Assembly (NCBI GenBank): GCA_001600615.1
Contig: BCKK01000004.1
Location: 186,001 to 250,000 of the forward strand
DNA: 64,000 bases
Reading direction: 5' to 3'
Origin: Dioszegia crocea
Taxonomy: Eukaryota; Basidiomycota; Tremellomycetes; Tremellales; Bulleribasidiaceae
Shown here: one piece after another, positions 23,821-35,200 of the stretch
Numbering within the stretch: the stretch's first letter is position 1
How the letters are laid out: the number at the start of each line of letters is the position of its first letter
The notes under the pieces: generated by a model
Seen by the model: the letters and a program-made list of their open reading frames with translations, nothing else
What the model was told of the DNA's origin: nothing
Database searches by the model: none
Position numbers and translations under genes: made by a program

Positions 23821-25162
23821 ATGGACAAACTAGTCGCTCATTTACCGCTGGAAAAGCTACCGGCCTGGGTCCCAGTACACCACCTTTCGCAACCACACGT
23901 GTATAAATACCTAGCCCACGGAAGTGGCCCCAACGCCCTGGTAGACTTTACGCAGCCAAGTCTGTATGCTGCTGTGGGAATGGTGTTGTTTAACCCTATC
24001 TTCTGGAATGTTGTCGCTAGGAATGGTAAGTCTAGATTCTATATCGTCAGGATGGGAAGTGAAGGTGGACGTCAGGAGACGGGGGGAATATCGACGGCAT
24101 AAGGCGAAGGGTTTCAAGATTAAGCTTCTGAAATTGATCCGTGCCTTGCCTTCCGCATAGGCTAGGATATGATCCCTGGCAGGCAAATGAATAGCTGATA
24201 ATCGCCAGAATACCGCAACAAGACCATGACCAAGATCTTCCAATCGCCATACTATGGCTGTTACGCTCTGGCCGTTACAATCTTTTCCCTCGGTATCTTC
24301 CGAGACCTCATGTTCGTCAAGTTCCTCTTATCCCCTAACCGTGTGCTAATATACAGGTACGAGCGCGCCTTGCGCCTTCAACCCGCCCACCCAGCCCTCG
24401 CCCACCCGCTCGTCCAAACCCTAGCTTACGCCCTTGTCGGCCTGGGCCAGCTCTTCGTCGTCACTTCAATCTACGCCCTAGGCATCACCGGGACCTACCT
24501 CGGCGACTATTTCGGTATCCTCATGTCTTCGCGCGTGACGGGTTTCCCCTTCAATGTGCTTAATGACCCCATGTACGTCGGGAGTACATTGGCCTTTGTG
24601 GGTGGTGCGCTGCTTTACCAGAGCCCGGCGGGATTGGCGATTAGTGCGCTTGTCTGGGTCGTTTATGCCATTGCATTGAAGTACGAGGGGTGAGTTACCA
24701 GCTACCTTACAGCGATCAGGGCCAAACTGACCTATCAGACCCTTCACGGACAAGATTTACTCGGCGGCAGCATCGAAGAAATCTGACGATTCGAAATCTA
24801 CCCCTGCCCCAACGCCCAAAGCTGTCCCAGCCAAATCAAACGTCGGGGCAACCTCAACAGCATCCTCTACGCCAGGTCCGGCCTCACCCCGTCAATCATC
24901 CCGACTCCAATCGAAGAAATCGCACGAGGCTCTTGTCCAGCCCGGAGAATCCTACGCTGCAGCTGCGAACCGGACGCCTTCACCCGACGCGGACGCCCTG
25001 GCTGAGAGGGAGGATATGCAGACTCAGACTCAGGCGATCAGTGCGCCGACTCCCCGGGCGAGGAGGATCAGGAAGGAGAGTGGGGAAGGAGTCAAGGGGA
25101 GTCCGGCAAGGATGACGAGGAGTAGGAGTCGGGGGGTTGGGTTGGGGGATGAGACTGATTAG
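23821..25162 (+). CDS. OPI3: Phosphatidyl-N-methylethanolamine N-methyltransferase (OPI3/PEM2)
   Basis: The enzyme carries out the last two methylations from phosphatidylethanolamine towards phosphatidylcholine in the ER membrane, using S-adenosylmethionine. Exons 23821-24025, 24209-24689 and 24739-25162 give 369 residues. The core is hydrophobic with several membrane helices and shows GTYLGDYFGILMSSRVTGFP and DPMYVGSTLAFVG, the conserved phospholipid methyltransferase segment. The stretch 24315-24356 (42 nt, GTCAAG...gtgctaatatacag) looks like a phase-0 intron whose retention adds 14 codons without breaking the frame; splicing it would give RDLMF-RYERALRLQP, closer to the family. The C-terminal ~130 residues are a hydrophilic Ser/Thr/Pro/Lys tail that yeast Opi3 (about 206 residues) lacks. 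Confidence 0.92.
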
Positions 25163-25670
25163 GCGAAGGATCAGGGGGGAGACAGGGGTGAGAGTGGGAA
25201 GGGGACAGAGACTCGGGATGGGGCAAGGAAAGGAAGAGGGGAAGCGTTGCGAGAAGAGGGTGGGGAAGGGGGATGAGGGGCATTGAGCTTGAGGGGCAAA
25301 TATTGGGATGAAAGTGCGACGGGACGGAGCAAACGAAAGGCGGAGAAATATACCCCGGAATTCAGAAGCGATACCCCTTGGTGATCTCAACGATACCACA
25401 AATCTACAGTATATATACCCCCAAATAGATCCTGATTCAACTGGGACATTCTCGCTACATTTGGGCTGTTTCAGGCTGCGTTGAGACCACCATCGCACTA
25501 TCTGCTACCATCAGCACCTTGTAGAGGGATCGAATAACGCTCGGGCTGCCTCCACCTTCCGAGACCGCCCCCAGCCAAACCTCAACCTCGATCTGTACAT
25601 AGTATCACCATCTCTCACCTCAATGTCAAGATATATATAACGCACTCCGCACTTTCGTCGTTGATAGGAT
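25163..25670. other. Intergenic between OPI3 and MLH3
   Basis: It contains G-rich 3' flank of OPI3 and, at 25632-25640, the sequence tatatataa about 31 bp before the MLH3 ATG, a possible TATA element. No gene is seen. Confidence 0.4.
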
Positions 25671-28600
25671 ATGTCTTCACACAAAGGCCCAACTCGGCTT
25701 AGTGAAGCTCTGATCCCAGGCCCAAGCTCAGCTCCCGCTCGGCTCACTCCGCTCTCTCGTCCCGTCCGAGCAGCCCTTCGCTCCACATTGGTCATCCCGT
25801 CCCTCCCTCAAGTGTTATCTGAGCTTTTACACAACTCGCTAGATGCTCAAGCCGGCAAGATCGATATTTGGATAGATCCAAGTAAAGAGGGACAGAGCAT
25901 AAGAGTGGAGGATGATGGGGTTGGGATTAGTGGGGGTTCAGGTGGATTAGGAGTTGCGGGGGGACGATGGAGAAGTTCAAAGGGCGGAACTTGGGCTGGA
26001 TCGGGGAATGGAGAGGGCGGATATGGGTTCAGGGGTGAAGGTGAGTCTCTAGGCCATCAGCTGAGAGAAGACGCGTCCACTGCGTGAGACCGAGTCGTAA
26101 GCTGATCTGATAGCGTTGGCTTCCATAGCTGCTTTGGGCCTGTTGGAGATTATCACTCGACCTCAAGGATCTCAAGAGACATTCGCTAAAGTCATTCGAG
26201 GCTCTACGGTGCTTTTTGAGGGTGTATCGACGAGATCTCTAGGCAGAGAAAGGGGTACGACTGTTGTTGTCAAAGATCTCTTCCACGACGTATGTTCTTT
26301 CATCTGCCTATGCTTCTCCTCTGCCCGCTTGGTCCGACGCCCACGAGTACATGTCAGACAGTATGGACTACTTGTACTGATCTAACAGATCCCTGTTCGC
26401 CAAGCATCGCTCTCAGCTACCGCATCAACCCTTTTAGCCTCTTGCAAAAAGGCCGTAGAGACCCTGGCACTCGTTCGGCCAACTGTCAAATGGACGTTAT
26501 GGGAAGAAGCTACGGCGGGGTCTAGTACGGCGGGAGCGGGCCTAAAGAAGGTGTTAAGCGTGTCTGGGGTAAGCTCCCTGCTCCCCTAGCTGTTCTAGGC
26601 GTCATATAGCTGAGCTGATGAAACAGGGCAGAAGTAGCGTGGATATCTTTAGGGGAATATACGGCGCTGCTGGTGTTGAGGTATGTCAACTATGCCCTAG
26701 TCCGTACCGTCATCTGTAGGGACCTTGAAGCTGACTGCCTGGGTAGAAGGTCCAGAGTATCCGAGTATCGAGCGGTGCCAAGCGGATCGACGGGTTCATT
26801 AGCCTTTCCGGAACAGTCACACGAGTGAGTTGATATTGACCCTGAAGTCGTCAGGCAGATGCTGGTCCGAAGCTTACAATGTATCAGTCTCATCAACATC
26901 TCTACGTCAATGGATATCCGATTGACAAGTGCGAACTTCACTCTGCCATCAGCAAGCAATTCGCCAAGAGCAAATTCTCAGCGGCGGGGGACGATGGATC
27001 GCATGATTCGATGGTACGGAGTAAGTCCAGTCCTCGGCGCCGCTGCTTTAGGGACACCTAGTGATATTCGCCCACACATACAGCTGACCCCACCCTCAGA
27101 TTCAAGTAGCCGTAAATCCCCTCGCCGACTCGAACGACATCCCATCTACGTCCTCAACATCCAGCTTCCCCCTTCAGACCTCGACGCGTCTTACACACCC
27201 GGAAAGACAGTAATGGGATACGCCGACGAAGCTGCCGTTCAAAAGTTCCTCCTCGCTGTGATTGACGAGTTCTTGCGCCGACACGAATTCGTCAATCCAG
27301 CCAAGAAGACGACGTCGGATCCAGTCCCGATTCGCGGTGTGACGCCAATACGACCAGAGTCTGCTCCTGTCCCCGGAAGAGGCATGGCGCCGCCGATTAC
27401 CCCAAGGACTGGTCGTCCTGCCTCTGCTCTTAGTGGTCCGAGGAGTCAACGACTTGGCTTCCCGCAAAGCGTAACTGAAACTCCATCGGTTTCGGCGGAA
27501 GAACGACGAACGGAAAAGAAGACGTACCCGGAGTGGCAGAGTTCGGACAGGGTCACGCCTGAGTGCTTTACTCCGAAAGCAGAAGTCTCGAACAAGCCGA
27601 TCCGAGATCGGCCAGCGTCCACTTCGCGCGGGACCGGTGGGCTTCCGGATATAGAGTCCCGGTCGTTCGTCTCGACTCCCCAACTGGGAGATAAGCGGAA
27701 TACGGAGATGATATCGGGCGACTATGTGGTGGATGAGAGCGGACGAAAACGGTACAAGTGGATTGACGATATCTTAGCGGTATGTTATCATTACTTTCGC
27801 CTTCAGAGTATAGCTGACTTGTTCAGGGAGTGGATAGTGAGATCCTGCCTTTCACTCCAAAAGAATCTGCCGCACTTGATGCCCAACCAGATTTCCCCAA
27901 TACGTGCTGCCATGATGGACCTGGCCCCAGTCACATCAAGGATCATACCCACCACAGCCTCCCCATCCGACCGCTCAATACCCCTATCCCCCATTCACAA
28001 CCTACATCGAAAATCACCTTCTCCGGATCTTCCCTCTCCCGCGCCACAGTCCTGGGCCAGATTGACTTCAAATTCATCGTCGCCGTCGTACCGTCTCCCG
28101 ACCCTGCCTCTTTTCCCTCAAAGACACTAGTTTTAATCGACCAACATGCCGCAGACGAGCGCGTCTCGATCGAATCGATCCTCACGGAGCTCTGCGAGGG
28201 AGTCATCAGCGATTCCATCCCCATGACAGAACTGGCCGAACCACTACCCGCCTTTATCTTATCCGGACAAGAAGCGGGGCAGCTTTGTGCTAAGGGTGTA
28301 AGGGATGTTTTCGCGAGATGGGGGATCGAGCTGGATATCTCGGATGTTCAGATGAATGAGGGTGAGCAGGGGGAAGAGGGTGGATATGTCCAAATTCCCA
28401 TTCGGGCTGTACCTACTGCCCTGAAAGCTCGATTATGCCGGACGGAAGCGAGCGAGATGACACGACTTGTCAAGTTTTATTTGGATGTTTTGGGGAATGC
28501 GGGATTAGGGCAGATTGAGGCGTTGATCCGGAAGGGCGAACAGGGCGATGTAAGAGTGGATTGGGGAGAGGTGTTGAGGTGGATGCCGAAGGAGATGCTG

Positions 28601-28874
28601 GAATTGGCTAATAGTAAGGCATGTCGGAGTGAGTTCTGAGACAAAGAGAGGAGGTACAGGGCAGAGCTGATGTATAGATGCCATTATGTTTGGAGATCGC
28701 CTGACTATTGAGCAGTGCGACAGGCTTGTGCGGCAACTGGGGAAAATGCGGTTCCCGTTCATGTGTGCGCATGGGCGGCCGAGTTTGGTGCCGATCATGA
28801 AGCTGGAGGGGGAGGTCGTGGGTGGGAAGCGAAGAATCAATTGGGAGGAGTGGAAGGACGGGGTGGGATTGTAA
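25671..28874 (+). CDS. MLH3: DNA mismatch repair protein MLH3
   Basis: MutL homologue that pairs with MLH1; its endonuclease acts in meiotic crossover resolution and minor mismatch repair. Nine exons (25671-26040, 26114-26289, 26389-26568, 26627-26680, 26747-26824, 26888-27020, 27100-27779, 27827-28628, 28678-28874) give 889 residues. The GHKL ATPase shows ELLHNSLDA (motif I), DDGVGI (II) and, across the first intron, GFRGE-ALASIAALG (III). The C-terminal domain has the endonuclease metal motif DQHAADERVSIE, then SKACRNAIMFGD and CAHGRPSLVPI; DQHA(X)2E(X)4E plus ACR and C-x-HGRP identify MLH3 rather than MLH1. The region between motifs II and III is Gly-rich and has RSSK where most MutL proteins have ATSK. 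The linker (about residues 400-600) is Ser/Pro-rich. Confidence 0.93.
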
Positions 28875-29213
28875 TTGGCTCATTGATTGGTGTGTAGATT
28901 ATAGATGTAATTGACTGGTTCCTCTGGCGACAGATCGACCTCGGACGCTGACGAGATGGCTGGCCAGAGTCAGACGATTCGCTTGTACTTTGCATGCGAA
29001 CGAATGCTACACTGAAGTATCTATTATATGCTCTACGAGTACTACTACACAGTATGGATACACCGGAAATCGAAGAATAGTTACGACAAACCCCCTCTTT
29101 TCCATCCTGCCGTCAAGATGCGTTTTCCCGAGCCGGTAGATCCAATGATGAGAGTCTGATGTGGCAAATGTGCCAGGTTTGGGTTTTGTTGCGAGAGTCC
29201 GTGGCCGAAATCT
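28875..29213. other. Convergent intergenic region, MLH3 and FMP27 3' ends
   Basis: The stops of MLH3 (+) and the FMP27 gene (-) face each other. The region is AT-richer near 29000-29070, as expected at 3' ends. No gene is seen. Confidence 0.45.
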
Positions 29214-32200
29214 CTAGTGGAAAATGGGGAAAGACATTGAACTCGAAGAGCTGGCAGATCGATGAGTTCGCCGGTCAACACTGGAGCCAGATGGGGACGC
29301 GCGAAGCTAGGAATCATCAGCTACTATGCTCATTGACTGAGATGGTTGAGACTCACATCATCGACTGAAGGTTTTCGATGATGATCCCTCTTCCGCCCCA
29401 ATCGCCCCAAGAATCCCTTGACTTTCCCCACCCTCGTCTCACTCCCATCTCCACCACTTCCCTCATTGTCACCATCCCCATACAGCTCCTCCTCTGCCTC
29501 ATCACTGCCTTCTCCCACATGAGCACCCCGATCATCCCCTCGCGCGTGCTGAGCCACGTGCAGATCTCTCGCTGCATTCTCCCGCCCCACACTCAGCCGC
29601 CTCGAACCGCCTGATGTAGGACTCGAAGACATCGAGTCTCCGCCGTGACCATTGGTGATGCCGTTGGCATTGGAAAAGGTCGAAACTCGGGGGCTTTTCC
29701 TGGATAGGACGCGTTTCAGGGGGTTGTGGCTGTCGATATGACCATTGTGTTCGTCCTTCAAGCCGGATTCAGGTGCGGGATATTCAACCTCATAGGTCAA
29801 CTTCGAGGATCCGAGCAGTTTGGCTGGAATGTCGGTATGTAGGCTTTTGTACCGCTTGTCCCGGGATCGAGCTGTACTGCCCAGGGAGGTTTTGTAGAAC
29901 AGCTGGCCAAGAATACTGCCGGACTGGGACCAGACATCCTTGACGAATGCTAAATTGTTAGTCCAGACCACGTTAACACAGCATTGAGGAAGACGCACCT
30001 GTTTTGACAACGTCAAAGAAGTCGGAGATTGTCAAGATCCGGTTGGTGACGTGCAAAGCCGGTGTTCTGACCCGTAGATCGACACAATCAGGGACGCGGC
30101 TAAGAGTGTTTTTCCGCTTTCGCATCGTATCACTCTGTGGTTCATCAGCTACTGTTTGAACTCAAAGCACCGTATGACTCACCTTGTAACTCAGACTGAT
30201 GACAGTGGCCATCACCTCGATGAAGTGGAAATTCTTCGCTGCGGCTCGCTCTCGCATGATATCCGCATCCTCCGAAGACACCAGCGTGTACTTCTCATCT
30301 CCCTTGCTCCTCTCCTGTCCAGTGGCTTGCGATAAGACTGACACAGCAGACTTGCTTCGAGCCAGTGGAGGTAGTTCGAGTGTACTGCTCGATGCTGTAG
30401 CATCCGCCTTGCCATTGCCTCTGCCATCTGGTGACCCTTTCCTCTTCTTCAGCTTTCTCCTCTCCTTCGCATTGCCTCGCCCGTGGCGTTCAGCTCGACC
30501 GGGGAAGATGTAGTCGACGATTTGGTGGGCGATTCGCTCTTCGAGGGCGATCCTGATGGGATGTAAGAAAGCTCTGAGCTCCTTGACGATGGGGATACCG
30601 CCGACCGGATTGGCGACTGACCAAGCTCCTGAAGCGAATGGCTTCCGCAGCTCGCCCCGCTTTGAGCCGCCAACATCAAGACGGGTGAAGACTTCCGTAA
30701 AGTGTGCGTCCGGACTGCTGTTGAGAGCCGACAGGTCGTTGATCCGCAACGCCTGATCGGTCGAGCCGTCCTTGTTGCTGATGTAGGAGAAGATCGTTCC
30801 GTCGATATCGAACTGGATCAGAGGCAGGAGATTATCCAGCTGCATCCTCCAGGCGATACCGCCCGCCATGATGTTAACGCGGGACGAGTGGACCTGGGAT
30901 GCCCGCGCCTTTTCTCGCTTGGTAGCGATAGCGATGGCATCGAAGACCGTGAAGAGCTGCTCCATGTGCTCGAGCAACTCATTCCGGAGATTGAACAATT
31001 CGCACTTGTCGTCGTTCGTCAAGTCATCGACGCGTGTCTCAAACCACTGGAGGTATTCGTTGAGTTTGACCGTCGCCTGTTGCTGATTGTATAGGTCGAG
31101 AATGGTCTGGTGCGGATCTCGATCCTTCCGATCGAAAGCTAGGAGGAAGGAGTCGATGCGCTTAGACCGCTCGGCGTGACGGGGATCCTGATAGAGTAGG
31201 AGATCGGTAGCGATGTTGTACAGAGCAGCGTAGTGTTTGCTCGTACCCGAGACCGTCATGCGGGGCAGGACGACATTGAACAGATCTTGGTGGATGCGAA
31301 GATGTTCGATGGGCATGTTGTTGTCATCCTTGGCATCGGGCCATTCGACGCCTCGGGGTAAACGGAGACGATTGAACATGTCGACCGAAATACCAGCATC
31401 GGTCTTAGACACAATACGATGGTAATCTTTCGCTTCATTCTTGTCATCGAGGAAGATTTCGAGGGGGAGGAAGCCGAGGCTGTGAGCGGTACCAGCCTCG
31501 GCTCGAGATCTCCTAACATTCTCCTCGGTAGGATAGAATGCCTGGAGACCCTTGAAGAAGACGTAGTTTCTATACTTCAGCAAACGACCGACACAAAGTG
31601 GGAGAACTTACCGGCTGAGAATCTGCTCGGCTGGGCGGTGCTCACTCGCCGCATCATTCACGTCATACCCCTTGAACGCAATCTCTTCGACAGCTAGCAG
31701 AACGATCGAGTCTCCATCGATCTCGCTTCGAAGCACAATCTGCGGCTTGAATAGGGAGATGTTGGTCATTGCCACGATACCCGAGTCGACAGGGATGCCC
31801 ATCGAGGCCAAGCGCCGGTCGCCGCTGATTGCACCAATGTCAGACGGCAGGCGGAAGAGCCGAGACTTGTCGCTGCTGGCGACAAGTAGATTCTCGATTT
31901 CCCTTTGAAGGTCGAGCGCTGGAGATTGGGATTCGGTTTGGGATTTGGGGTTGGCGCGGTCTACAGATTCCTCGTGCCGAATCCTCGAAATGCTCCGGCG
32001 GACATCTTGCAAAGCACTTCTGAATCAGCATCTGGGTTCGGGCAAGTCAAATCCAACATACGTATTTGATACCATCCTCTCTTCCTGGACCCTGTCCTGT
32101 CTCGAGTAGAAGTATCGTTCGGCCAACTGTAAGTCAGCTTCAGTCCCGCCTGGAACTCACCTTTCGGGTAGTATTTGTAATGACTATCCTAGGAGAATGC

Positions 32201-35200
32201 ACGTAGACTTGATTCCGGAAGAAATCTTCGTCTTCCTGCGCACACCCATGATCGTGATCGGCATAGTGCGACTGGAGAGTGTCACCAGTCATATGCCGAT
32301 CTTCTTTACAGCGAAGGTGGTCGACATATTTCTGGATAGAGCTGATCCTGACTTTGCAGTCTTTTTCAGTCAACTGCGGATTTAGCGATTGATACTCTCA
32401 CACGCCCCACTACTCACCTTGTAGTTGCCCTCTTTCCCATCCTGGACATCGTGCAGTATCCTAAGCAGCTCCGCCATCCGTTTCTCAGCTAGCCTGATCT
32501 GGACCGTGGCGACCGGGGGCGCTCCGCCAAGATTGCAGATATGCGTTTCCTCATGACCAAACTTGGTAGTCTCAAACTCGGACGACTCCAAGCTGTAGTC
32601 CGAATCATCGTCTCTCGAGTCTATCGCCTGCGCTCTGGATCGCTTGCCATAGGATAGCTGGGGGCAGTCGGCGAGATCGACTACCTGGAACTTGGGGTTG
32701 TGATCGAAAGGTTTACGGTCCGCGTCGATGTAGTCGAAGAAGCTGTACCATGCCTTCTGATCGGCCGACAATTCCGAGACATGGACAAGTTCGGTCGGCT
32801 CCTCGGGAGCGATGTGGTTTGCGATGTCTTTGGGGGGATTGAACTTTGCCTCGACAAACTCGGCAATGATTCCCTTGGCGACGACGTCATCGAGCAGGAT
32901 GTCGACAGCGTAGAAGACCTTGTGCGGCAAGACTTGTATCCGGTTGAGCTTTTCGTGCCGGATGATTCGCTCCTGCAGACGTTGATGTCCGTCCGCCTGA
33001 ACCCGCCCAAAGTGACCCTTCAGACCGAGGTACTGTGACTTCCCCGCGCTCCACAATTGCGGTACGACCTGGTTGTACACGTGAGAGACGTATACGTCTG
33101 ACAGATCCATTCGGTATTTGATCGTTCCGAGGTGTCGGCCGAACTTTTTGCTGGGAGGGGGACTGTTGGGGAACAGAGCGCCTTTTCTGATGGGTAGAGA
33201 AAGGGCGCTGTTGAAGGTGTGCCACCAAGCGCCGAAATGAGCCGAAGCTTTCGGAGTAAAGTGAAGAGCACTCGTTTCCTCGTTGCTCGCTGTACCGTTG
33301 GCCGCTTGCGACGATTCTTCCGATTTGGTGGAGACGCAAGAAACCGAGAAGTGGATGTAGTCCGAGCGGAACCCTTCGAATGAATCGACAGACTATGTAT
33401 CAGCACATTATGAGGAGCGAAGAAACAGATACTCACATGTCCCGCATCATGTTCGGACTTCTCGACCGCCTCAGCATTCCGCAAAATCACATCCTGATGC
33501 TTCTTAAAGTCGAAGAAGCGACAGTGCCTCCGTCCGAGCTTCTCTGTATCTCCGCATCCCTGCGTACAATTCCACGGCCGACAAGTCCGCTCAAAGACGA
33601 AACCGAACCCGATTCGGATGCCGCCAACGAATCGGGCGCAAGGCTTGGTGTATTCGCGAGTTATGGCCCGCTCAAATCGATCGTCAAGCGGCTCGAACTC
33701 GTCGACTATTGCATTGCCGCACGGTGCGCGGGTCTCGCCGACAGCTGCGCCCTTCTCTGCTGCGGTCAGGTCCGGGATGACTACCATAAGCTCCTCGCTT
33801 TCGGCTTGGATCAACTCGTATTGCGAGTTAGGGAATCCGACGCGGAAGGTAGTGCCGTGTCGCCAGGCGAAAGCGAAGCCGGCGCCGTGACCAGTGATTG
33901 TGTATGGATCAGAAGCACCTGTCCGTTAGCTCAGACCATCTGATTGACATACCCTTATGGTGCAAGTGGACAGGTCCGGCAAAGTCCAGCTGGATCCTCC
34001 ATTGCAGGATCAACCTGAGCTTATCCCAGAACCCAGGTTTGTCGGACGGATCTTTTGGCGAATGTGTGATTGTATCCATGATCTTCATCATGTCCTGGAT
34101 GGCCGGTTGGATGGCATTACCCCAGGCAAACTCCGAAGTGAGGTCCGACTGGATCTTGATTGTTGGCTGAGTGTAGGTTTTGACCGGGCTGATGGTTTTG
34201 TAGACCTCGATATGGAGTGGAGCAGCGCCAGACTCGCCCAGATCCGCTGGGACGATCTCGGTGGGGACATTGAACCACGTTTCGGGGCCGTGGTAGTCCT
34301 CACCGATGATGAAGGGGGTCTCGAGTGACCAAGGGGGGACGTTGGGATCGCTAGATCGGATTCGGACGAGAGGGAGGGGATAGTCGCGCAGGGTGAAAGT
34401 GGCAGCGTCCATCGTCCACTTTAAGTTGAGTGGGACAATGAGCGAGAACTGGACTTTGTCGTCGAAGGGCGTGATTGAGCAGTCTGACATGTATTTGACC
34501 GTCTGCTCGTGGGTCCACGCCAGACTGCTGATGTCCAGCTTGACGCCATCGTACAAGATTCGGAAGAGTGGGGGCGCCGGTGCGCGCTCGACGAGTTTGA
34601 TATCAAGGTAGCCGTCCGGATTCCGGATGTAGAAAGGCGACCGTTTTTCGCCTTCTCGACCACGCTCCATCTTGACCGCCGCCTCATGACGCTTGATCCA
34701 CTCCCTCTCAGCTTGCCAGTCTAGCCTATATCTCGCCTCTTCCATCGAGACAGACGTCTTGGCAGATAGTTTTGGGGCTTTGGAATCGGTAGAGCCGCCA
34801 TGAGCAGATTCTGGATCTTCGAGGACTCCCAGCTTGCTTTCCAGCATATCCTCCAGTTCGACGCGCCGCTCCTGCGCCAGCAGCCCCGCGCGGAATATGA
34901 TCTTCAGCTTGGTTTCAAGAGGCGCATCCATCGCCTCGACAGCAAATCGCTGGATCGAGATTCGGAGATGAGGGACAATTTTGGGCTGTTCTGGTCGGGG
35001 CTGATGTTTTGTCCAGAACTCGCCGCCTCGGAAGTTGTGTAGAAGAGTACTGAGGGATTTGACCGATACGTTGACGTTGAGGATGATATCGGCGAGTTTG
35101 TAACCGTGAGGGATTCGTAGTCGGAAGCATTCGGCGCCAATATCGAAAGAGGGCTTTTCACCTGGGGCAGGCACAGGAGCAGTGAATCGCAAATCCTTCA

